Shown: piece after piece, positions 1 through 3,830 of the stretch
Position numbering within the stretch: the first letter of the stretch is position 1
Layout of the letters: each line of letters opens with the position of its first letter
DNA from: RUG754 sp045545455
Lineage (GTDB): Bacteria; Bacillota; Clostridia; Peptostreptococcales; Anaerovoracaceae
Direction: 5' to 3'
DNA length: 5,750 bases
Assembly (NCBI GenBank): GCA_045545455.1
Contig: JAZQAY010000052.1
Coordinates: 1-5,750 of the forward strand
Notes under the pieces: generated by a model
The model's database searches: none
Seen by the model: the letters and a program-made list of their open reading frames with translations, nothing else
What the model was told of the DNA's origin: nothing
Position numbers and translations under genes: made by a program

Positions 1-227
1 ACTTCCTTGACTACCTGTGCGCCCATGTTCTCTGTAGCGTCTTCAAGTTCGATCTCCTTGGCGATGGTAACACCGTCGTTGGTGATAAGTGGTGTGCCGA
101 ACTGCTTGGCGATGAGTACGTTTCTTCCCTTAGGTCCAAGGGTGATCTTGACAGCGTTTGCTAATTTATCTACGCCGGCCTGTAACAGTCTGCGTTCTTC
201 TTCTCCGTAAATGATATCTTTTGCCAT
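1..227 (-). CDS. groEL: Chaperonin GroEL (60 kDa), N-terminal part only, cut by the window edge
   Basis: GroEL is the large subunit of the cytosolic chaperonin. It forms a double heptameric ring that folds proteins in cycles of ATP hydrolysis with the GroES lid. The visible 75 codons begin MAKDIIYGEEERRLL and match the family's equatorial domain. TLGPKGRN (residues 29-36) is the phosphate-binding loop. NDGVTIAKEIELEDATENMG (50-69) follows, with Asp51 corresponding to the ATPase Asp52 of E. coli GroEL. The ATG at 227 is supported by GGAGGA at 237-242, nine bases upstream. The gene starts 21 bases after the groES stop, so the two are co-transcribed and share the CIRCE-controlled promoter. About 470 C-terminal residues lie outside the window. 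Identification is very secure; nothing in the visible part is unusual. Confidence 0.98.
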   Translation of the reverse strand, partial: MAKDIIYGEEERRLLQAGVDKLANAVKITLGPKGRNVLIAKQFGTPLITNDGVTIAKEIELEDATENMGAQVVKE

Positions 228-248
228 TTTCTATATTCCTCCAAAAAA

Positions 249-518
249 TTATTCTATAACAGCGAGGATGTCGCTCTGTCTCATGATAGTCAATTCTTCA
301 CCATCGTGCTTGATGTCGGTTCCGCCGTACTTTGAAAATACGACTTTGTCTCCGACCTTTACTTCCATGGGTTCTTCTTCAGTTCCGGGTCCTACTGCAA
401 CTACCTCAGCATACTGGGGAGCTTCCTTGGACTGTGAAGTAAGGATGAGACCGCCCTGAGTCTTTTCTTCTGCTTCGATCTTCTTGATGACTACTCTTGC
501 ACCTAATGGTCTGATCAT
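249..518 (-). CDS. groES: Co-chaperonin GroES (10 kDa)
   Basis: GroES is the heptameric lid that caps GroEL and closes the folding chamber in the cytosol. The 89-residue product is slightly shorter than E. coli GroES (97). It opens with the family signature IRPLGARVVIKK (2-13). The mobile loop spans about 16-33, and its hydrophobic contact to GroEL is Leu24-Ile25-Leu26 in QGGLILTSQS. The roof hairpin lies around GPGTEEEPMEVK (43-54). VKVGDKVVFSKYGGTDIK (54-70) and the end ILAVIE are also typical. The ATG at 518 has a near-perfect ribosome site, AAGGAGGAA at 524-532. It is the first gene of the groES-groEL operon. Regulation by HrcA is expected from the CIRCE element upstream. Confidence 0.98.
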   Translation of the reverse strand: MIRPLGARVVIKKIEAEEKTQGGLILTSQSKEAPQYAEVVAVGPGTEEEPMEVKVGDKVVFSKYGGTDIKHDGEELTIMRQSDILAVIE

Positions 519-541
519 ATTAATTCCTCCTTATAGATCAT

Positions 542-558
542 TGAAAGCACCGCTTTCA
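542..558 (-). promoter_or_regulatory. Stem-loop in the groES leader
   Basis: A perfect 7-bp stem (TGAAAGC / GCTTTCA) with a 3-nt loop lies in the predicted groESL leader, about 10 nt upstream of the groES ribosome site. On the plus strand it is followed by six T residues (559-564) and so resembles a weak terminator in that direction. No plus-strand gene ends here, so a role in the groESL leader mRNA (stability or access to the ribosome site) is more likely. That function is inferred. Confidence 0.4.
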
Positions 559-589
559 TTTTTTACTTGATTTCCGGTCTTCCGGTTGT

Positions 590-616
590 TTAGCACTCTT
601 TTATCTCGAGTGCTAA
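590..616 (-). promoter_or_regulatory. CIRCE operator, HrcA binding site
   Basis: TTAGCACTC (590-598), a 9-nt spacer and GAGTGCTAA (608-616) form the exact consensus CIRCE inverted repeat. In Firmicutes the repressor HrcA binds this element and releases it when GroEL is occupied by unfolded protein. The element begins about two bases after the predicted groESL start of transcription, the usual position. hrcA itself is not in the window, and neither are dnaK, dnaJ or grpE. Confidence 0.98.
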
Positions 617-624
617 CATATTCT

Positions 625-652
625 ATTATACCTAAACTCCAACCTTTGTCAA
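625..652 (-). promoter_or_regulatory. Sigma-A type promoter of groES-groEL
   Basis: On the minus strand, TTGACA (652-647) and TATAAT (630-625) are both perfect consensus hexamers, separated by 16 nt. The predicted start is near 618, directly upstream of CIRCE, leaving a leader of about 100 nt before groES. This is a strong vegetative promoter silenced by HrcA rather than an alternative-sigma promoter. Confidence 0.93.
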
Positions 653-680
653 TATCATTTAATGTGATTTTTTAGTGAAA

Positions 681-830
681 AGCAAAAATAACGCCGGGTA
701 TACTTTAAGGGAGCTTTCCGCAGCGCCGGTACTTGGCGATTGGCGAGCCGATGGCGAAGCCAGAGCCTAGAACCGCTGCGCGAGGACTGAGTGCAAACGC
801 CTCCCGAAAAGTATACACAGCGTTATTGCT
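681..830. repeat. Nested inverted repeat of about 150 nt: candidate interspersed element or structured RNA
   Basis: Outer arms 681-713 and 801-830 pair: AGCA, ATAACGC, GTATACTTT and GGGAG all match, with a 3-nt gap and a few mismatches. Inside, CGCAGCG (719-725) pairs with CGCTGCG (774-780), and this stem continues as GGTACTTGGC (728-737) against GCCTAGAACC (765-774, sharing one base with the outer stem), with two mismatches. The apex holds a tandem TTGGCGA (733-746), a third TGGCGA (752-757) and a small hairpin TGGC-GAA-GCCA (752-762). A 20-nt unpaired stretch (781-800) makes the structure asymmetric. The core is clearly richer in GC than its flanks. There is no convincing coding frame. It ends two bases from the glycosylase stop, so on the minus strand it may also act as a 3' stem-loop followed by a T-rich tract (around 672-690). 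I see no clear target-site duplication. Its identity as a multicopy element is inference. Confidence 0.7.
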
Positions 831-832
831 GT

Positions 833-1657
833 TTATTTACTATTAGAATCCAGGCACCTGATATAGTAGAAGAGATATTGCTGAGCAAGCCCTGCGTATT
901 CTCCGAAGTGTTCTTCAGCGAACCTGTCCATGCCCGCCTTGTCCCTCTCATCAAATCCGTAGAACCTGTTCATGAGCCTCTTGACCCAGACGTCTATAGG
1001 GAAAGACCGGAGGTCGTGCATTCCGAAGAGCCTTATGCAGGACTCGACTTTGGGCCCCACTCCTGTGAAACTTCCCACGTCTTTTCTTCCATCTTCATCC
1101 AGTTCCAGCCACTGTCTGGCGGTCTCTATGAGGTACTTATCCCTGTATCCGAGTCTTACCGACGCAAGATCAGAAATCTCCAGAGAGGCCAGCTTTTCCG
1201 GAGATGGCACTGCATACCATTTCTTTCCTCTGAACTCTCCTGCATATTCTCCGTGAGCTTCGCAAAGCTTTTCTATGCATCCCTTGATCCTGGGGATATT
1301 GTTGTTCTGTGAGATGATGAAATCCACCACCGTCTCCCAGAGATCCTGCCTTAATATCCTTATTCCCGAACCGCATTCAATGGCCTTCGGCAGGATATCG
1401 TTTTCTCCTTCAGCAAGGAGGTTTTGCATCCCGCCGTAATCCGATCCGAGGTCAAGGTAGTCTTCCCAGAACTCCCTGTCTCCGTATCCTTCTACAGTAA
1501 GGATCCCGTCCTCCATCTTCATATTCGCCGGATATCCCTGAGCGATCCCCGTGTAGCTTCCGTCTTCCTCCCTGTTCCATCTGAAGCACTGGCCGCATTC
1601 AAAAGTCTGCTCCAGGTCCAGATCCCTTATATCCTCAAATCTGTATCTGTTTACCAT
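833..1657 (-). CDS. ogg: 8-oxoguanine DNA glycosylase / AP lyase, bacterial Ogg type
   Basis: The enzyme excises 8-oxoguanine from DNA and nicks the abasic site, the first step of base-excision repair of oxidised guanine. The 274-residue product has an OGG N-terminal domain with the GQCFRW motif (22-27). The SQNNNIPRIKG segment (116-126) corresponds to the Asn-Asn pair that contacts the flipped base in human OGG1. The helix-hairpin-helix VGSFTGVGPKVESC (194-207) supplies the predicted Schiff-base lysine Lys203. Catalytic Asp222 sits in FPIDVWVKR. Where the helix-hairpin usually has Pro-Gly, this protein has Thr198-Gly199. The start at 1657 is 23 nt inside the end of the upstream gene, in another frame. 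AGAGGA sits just upstream, suggesting translational coupling. It is probably monofunctional in substrate but bifunctional in chemistry, as is the family. Confidence 0.94.
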   Translation of the reverse strand: MVNRYRFEDIRDLDLEQTFECGQCFRWNREEDGSYTGIAQGYPANMKMEDGILTVEGYGDREFWEDYLDLGSDYGGMQNLLAEGENDILPKAIECGSGIRILRQDLWETVVDFIISQNNNIPRIKGCIEKLCEAHGEYAGEFRGKKWYAVPSPEKLASLEISDLASVRLGYRDKYLIETARQWLELDEDGRKDVGSFTGVGPKVESCIRLFGMHDLRSFPIDVWVKRLMNRFYGFDERDKAGMDRFAEEHFGEYAGLAQQYLFYYIRCLDSNSK

Positions 1658-2483
1658 TTTCTATTCCTCTGACTTCAATGTTTACTTCGGTCACGTTAAA
1701 AGCCGTCATGTTCTCCACCGCATCCGTCACCTTTTTCTGGAATCCCATAACGTCATCCCAGAGGCTGCACCCTGCATTTATCTTCACAGCCATATTGATT
1801 ATATAGTCCTCCGGTGAAGGCTCCTGAGTGACCAGGATCACGCTGTTTATGGCGGGATCTTCGTCTGCCGCTATCCTGCATATATCAGAGATAACGTTTT
1901 CTGACAGAAGATAATCTCCGTAGTAGCTGTAAGTAGGCCTTACAACGGTCCTCTCGTTGGTTGCATGGGCCCTTCCTTTGAAAAGGCCAAGGGTATCAAG
2001 GAAATATCCTGCGAAAGACCGCTTGAGTTCCATGGCAGGGGCCGGGATGACATGCTTGCCATGAGCCTTCCTCTGCTTCTCGGCTTCTTTTCTTTCTTCC
2101 TCAGTGGTGATATCCTCGATATGTATCCTGTGGATCTCAGGCTGCTTTTTAACCTTTCTTTTCTTTTGCCTCTTTATTCCGAGGCGCTCGATGATCAGGT
2201 CGGCCATTTCATCCGAAGTCCCAAGCACAAGTATGGACTTAGGTTTCTTGGCCCTGATGGCCTGAGATACCTTCTTAGCCTTCTTCTCATCGTTGAAGAT
2301 CGCAGCCTTCACGGCACCGATCTTGGTCTCGCAGCGCTTGGCGGATTCTCCGGCCGTGACCATGCCTTTATATATGAAGAGGCCGTCATCGATCACACCA
2401 TCTATATCATATTGTTTGCATATGTCCATGGCACGATAGCTCTTGCCTGTGCCTGAAGGACCTGTGAGCGTGTAAATTTCCAT
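1635..2483 (-). CDS. P-loop NTPase-like protein with C-terminal Asp23/Gls24-type domain
   Basis: The 282-residue product has no signal peptide or membrane segment. Residues 1-105 resemble a small P-loop domain. It has a clean Walker A, GPSGTGKS (8-15), a hydrophobic strand ending in acidic residues (DGVIDDGLFI, 28-37; possible Walker B), and a third strand with SILVLGTSDEM (83-93). A charged linker follows (105-145), rich in Lys, Arg and Glu and probably helical. Then comes an apparently conserved stretch, IPAPAMELKRSFAGYFLDTL (146-165). Residues 188-274 look like an Asp23/Gls24 domain: LLSENVISDICRIAADEDPA, a DYIINMAVKINAG strand, then VTDAVENMTAFNVTEVNIEV. That family is linked to the cell envelope in S. 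aureus. The gene is first in a pair with ogg and overlaps it by 23 nt. Its ribosome site is weak (AAAGAG, about 11 nt upstream). The biochemical role is unknown to me; nucleotide binding is inferred from Walker A only. Confidence 0.8.
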   Translation of the reverse strand: MEIYTLTGPSGTGKSYRAMDICKQYDIDGVIDDGLFIYKGMVTAGESAKRCETKIGAVKAAIFNDEKKAKKVSQAIRAKKPKSILVLGTSDEMADLIIERLGIKRQKKRKVKKQPEIHRIHIEDITTEEERKEAEKQRKAHGKHVIPAPAMELKRSFAGYFLDTLGLFKGRAHATNERTVVRPTYSYYGDYLLSENVISDICRIAADEDPAINSVILVTQEPSPEDYIINMAVKINAGCSLWDDVMGFQKKVTDAVENMTAFNVTEVNIEVRGIENGKQIQI

Positions 2484-2497
2484 CTTAAAAAATGCTC

Positions 2498-2525
2498 TTT
2501 ACTTTTTGATTAGATTTGATATAAT
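2498..2525 (+). promoter_or_regulatory. Promoter of the ferredoxin gene, extended -10
   Basis: TATAAT at 2520-2525 is preceded by TG at 2517-2518 with one base between, the extended -10 form. A 4-of-6 match to the -35 box (TTTACT, 2498-2503) lies 16 nt upstream. The start is predicted near 2532, giving a leader of about 36 nt. The promoter lies in the 84-nt space between two divergent genes. The leftward gene's promoter must overlap it: TATTAT on the minus strand (2526-2521) is a possible but poorly supported -10 box for that gene. Confidence 0.7.
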
Positions 2526-2533
2526 ACATCCTG

Positions 2534-2545
2534 TAAGATATCTTA
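2534..2545. promoter_or_regulatory. 12-bp perfect palindrome at the ferredoxin transcription start
   Basis: TAAGATATCTTA is an exact 12-bp palindrome placed about two bases after the predicted ferredoxin start of transcription and within the divergent promoter region. The position suits a repressor site, but the motif is AT-rich and short and I do not recognise a regulator with this consensus. It does not match the Rex or HrcA operators. Confidence 0.3.
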
Positions 2546-2554
2546 TGTGTATGT

Positions 2555-2560
2555 AGGAGG
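2555..2560 (+). promoter_or_regulatory. Ribosome binding site that fixes the ferredoxin start
   Basis: AGGAGG lies 7 nt before the ATG at 2568. An in-frame ATG at 2547 lies upstream of this site and would add seven residues (MYVGGNE) encoded by the ribosome site itself. It is therefore not the start. MAYKITDAC is also the typical ferredoxin beginning. Confidence 0.93.
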
Positions 2561-2567
2561 AAATGAA

Positions 2568-2738
2568 ATGGCTTATAAGATTACTGATGCTTGCATCGCA
2601 TGCGGAGCTTGCGCAGCTGAATGCCCTGTAGAGGCTATCTCTGAGGGAGACGGCATCTATGTTATCGACGCAGATACCTGCATCGATTGCGGAGCTTGCG
2701 CAGGAGCTTGCCCTGTAGAGGCACCCGTAGAGGCATAA
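2568..2738 (+). CDS. 2[4Fe-4S] ferredoxin, clostridial type
   Basis: This is a small soluble electron carrier of low potential, used in anaerobes by pyruvate:ferredoxin oxidoreductase, hydrogenases and Rnf or bifurcating complexes. None of those partners is in the window. The 56-residue product has two CxxCxxCxxxCP motifs: CIACGACAAECP (9-20) and CIDCGACAGACP (38-49). By family rule, Cys9, 12, 15 and 48 bind one cluster and Cys38, 41, 44 and 19 the other. The two halves are 29 residues apart and are still nearly identical at DNA level. The tail CPVEAPVEA replaces the commoner CPVGAP ending and is encoded by a 12-nt near-repeat. It is the only plus-strand gene here, a single-gene unit with its own promoter and terminator. 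Codon choice is repetitive, as in highly expressed genes. Confidence 0.97.
   Translation: MAYKITDACIACGACAAECPVEAISEGDGIYVIDADTCIDCGACAGACPVEAPVEA
2601..2722 (+). repeat. Internal 87-nt duplication inside the ferredoxin gene
   Basis: The 35-nt blocks at 2601-2635 and 2688-2722 are identical at 31 positions, differing only in the five central bases. They are offset by exactly 87 nt, or 29 codons. TGCGGAGCTTGCGCAG and TGCCCTGTAGAGGC are exact in both copies. The blocks code for the two cluster-binding loops and reflect the ancient half-to-half duplication of the family. Confidence 0.9.
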
Positions 2739-2782
2739 TCTGAGCAAAGCGAAAGATTCTTTGCACAAATTAGAAGAAAAAA

Positions 2783-2808
2783 AACAACCGGCCAAGCCGG
2801 TTGTTTTT
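2783..2808. terminator. Bidirectional rho-independent terminator between ferredoxin and rex
   Basis: A perfect 10-bp stem, AACAACCGGC / GCCGGTTGTT, with a CAA loop (2793-2795) is flanked by an A-run on the left (2777-2784) and a T-run on the right (2804-2808). It therefore works in both directions. It ends the ferredoxin transcript 44 nt after the stop codon. For the converging rex gene the hairpin begins at the stop codon, whose TAA (2809-2807) lies inside the flanking run. Confidence 0.95.
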
Positions 2809-3436
2809 ATTTGTCCTGCATATAATAGGCCAGCGCGTGAAGGCTGTCTGACATGTGCACATTTTCTACGCGTACGCTGTCAGGAAGTTCAAGATCAACG
2901 GATGAGAAATTCCAGATCCCCTTGATCCCGGCTTCAACCAGAGCATCTGCAACCACCTGTCCCTTGTCTCTCGGCACTGTGATCACCGCTACTTCTACGC
3001 TGTTATCCTTTACGAAATCCTTCAGATCGTTGAAGGCATACACCTTGGTGTTTTTGAAGACTTCATTCTTCACCTTGTCACTTACGTCAAAAATACCGGC
3101 GATGCTGAACTGCTTTTCGTTCTTTTCTATGTAACTGGCCATAGCCTGACCGAGTCTGCCATAGCCTACAACAACGGTCTTGTATTCCTTGTTCAGACCA
3201 AGGATGTTACTGATCTCATTGTAAAGATTTTCGACACTGTACCCATATCCCTGCTGGCCGAATCCGCCAAAATTATTCAGGTCCTGCCTGATCTGGGATG
3301 CGGTATAACCGATAAGTTCCGAAAGATCTTTTGAAGAGATCTTTTCAACTCCCCTCTTCTTTAGTTCTCCAAGATAACGTCTATACCTGGGAAGCCTCTT
3401 AATTACTGCCTTGGAGATAACTTTCGTCTGTTTCAT
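2807..3436 (-). CDS. rex: Redox-sensing transcriptional repressor Rex
   Basis: Rex is a dimeric repressor that senses the NADH/NAD+ ratio. High NADH releases it from DNA, switching on fermentation and NADH-oxidising genes. The product has 209 residues, the normal length. The N-terminal winged helix (about 1-80) contains AVIKRLPRYRRYL (10-22), the recognition region YTASQIRQDLNNFGGFGQQG (44-63), and GYGY. The Rossmann domain has GYGRLG (91-96; most relatives have GNLG there) and Asp117 in IFDVSD for the adenosine ribose. IWNFSSVDLELPDSVRVENV (174-193) and the C-terminal swapped helix (about 195-209) complete the fold. The start at 3436 has a weak site (AAGG, 3445-3448). It lies 36 nt after acpP and is probably co-transcribed with it. 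The gene ends in the shared terminator. Confidence 0.96.
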   Translation of the reverse strand: MKQTKVISKAVIKRLPRYRRYLGELKKRGVEKISSKDLSELIGYTASQIRQDLNNFGGFGQQGYGYSVENLYNEISNILGLNKEYKTVVVGYGRLGQAMASYIEKNEKQFSIAGIFDVSDKVKNEVFKNTKVYAFNDLKDFVKDNSVEVAVITVPRDKGQVVADALVEAGIKGIWNFSSVDLELPDSVRVENVHMSDSLHALAYYMQDK

Positions 3437-3472
3437 TGCCTTTACCTTGATGTTTGCTGTAAAAAGTTCGGG

Positions 3473-3700
3473 TTATTTATTATCTTCTACAAACCTGACC
3501 AGATCCTGGACGGTCTGGATGGTCTCAGCCTCCTCATCGGGGATCTCGATACCAAATTCATCCTCGATCGCCATGATTATCTCTACGGCGTCCAGGGAAT
3601 CAGCGCTTAGATCCTTCATGAGATTCGTATCCATCGTGATTTCAGATTCATCGACCTGAAGCTGTTCAATGATGATTTCTTTTATCTTATCAAAAACCAT
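3473..3700 (-). CDS. acpP: Acyl carrier protein
   Basis: ACP carries growing acyl chains as thioesters on a 4'-phosphopantetheine arm during type II fatty-acid synthesis in the cytosol. The 75-residue acidic product has the modification site Ser35 in ADSLDAVE, followed by EIIMAIEDEFGIEIPDEE (39-56), the recognition helix II and loop. The normal length is 75-80. The ATG at 3700 has an AGGAGGG site at 3706-3712. No other fatty-acid gene is visible; in many Firmicutes acpP lies in a plsX-fab cluster, whereas here it is followed by rex. It is the first gene of the pair and has a strong promoter. A specialised ACP for another pathway is possible, but the sequence reads as the primary-metabolism type. 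Confidence 0.95.
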   Translation of the reverse strand: MVFDKIKEIIIEQLQVDESEITMDTNLMKDLSADSLDAVEIIMAIEDEFGIEIPDEEAETIQTVQDLVRFVEDNK

Positions 3701-3732
3701 TTTTACCCTCCTAAAAAGCCAATGTTTTCACA

Positions 3733-3746
3733 TTGCTGTTTAACAA
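3733..3746 (-). promoter_or_regulatory. Rex-operator-like half site at the acpP-rex start of transcription
   Basis: On the minus strand TTGTTAA (3746-3740) is the exact half site of the Rex consensus TTGTTAAN4TTAACAA. The second half is not present at the required spacing. A degraded copy (GCAA, 3736-3733) gives only a 14-bp imperfect dyad. It sits on the predicted start of transcription, where a repressor could act. Autoregulation by Rex is a guess. Confidence 0.25.
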
Positions 3747-3751
3747 TGGTT

Positions 3752-3780
3752 ATTATACTAATCTTATAATCATTATGCAA
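3752..3780 (-). promoter_or_regulatory. Promoter of acpP-rex with an A/T-rich upstream tract
   Basis: On the minus strand, TTGCAT (3780-3775) and TATAAT (3757-3752) are separated by 17 nt, with the start predicted near 3745. A run of A then T residues (3793-3804) lies 13-24 nt upstream of the -35 box, where an UP element would bind the RNA polymerase alpha subunits. That suits a highly expressed gene such as acpP. The AT-rich 3781-3830 stretch shows no stable hairpin ending the upstream ABC-F transcript, so some read-through into acpP is possible. Confidence 0.85.
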
Positions 3781-3830
3781 GTAAAACTACACAAAAATTT
3801 TTTTATAGATTTTAAAGAAATATTAGTTAT

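Noticed and set aside
681..830. Insertion sequence or CRISPR array in the palindromic region
   Set aside because: There is no transposase frame, no clear target-site duplication, and no regularly spaced repeats with unique spacers. Only a nested inverted repeat is supported.
791..1312. Plus-strand open frame of 173 codons opposite the glycosylase gene
   Set aside because: It is antisense to a clearly conserved enzyme gene, has no ribosome site and shows no recognisable motif. It arises from codon bias of the real gene.
1965..2456. Plus-strand open frame of 163 codons opposite the P-loop/Asp23 gene
   Set aside because: It is the complement of a gene with an intact Walker A and a family-like C-terminus; there is no start signal, and its hydrophobic stretches are a by-product of antisense reading.
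2547..2567. Upstream in-frame ATG as ferredoxin start
   Set aside because: The AGGAGG ribosome site lies downstream of this ATG and 7 nt before the ATG at 2568, which gives the standard ferredoxin N-terminus.
2744..2764. Small dyad GCAAAG / CTTTGC after the ferredoxin stop
   Set aside because: It is only six base pairs with a 9-nt loop and no T-run. The strong terminator a few bases downstream makes a separate role unlikely.
3781..3830. Terminator for the ABC-F gene
   Set aside because: The stretch is AT-rich with A and T runs but has no GC-containing stem; it fits better as an upstream promoter tract for acpP.
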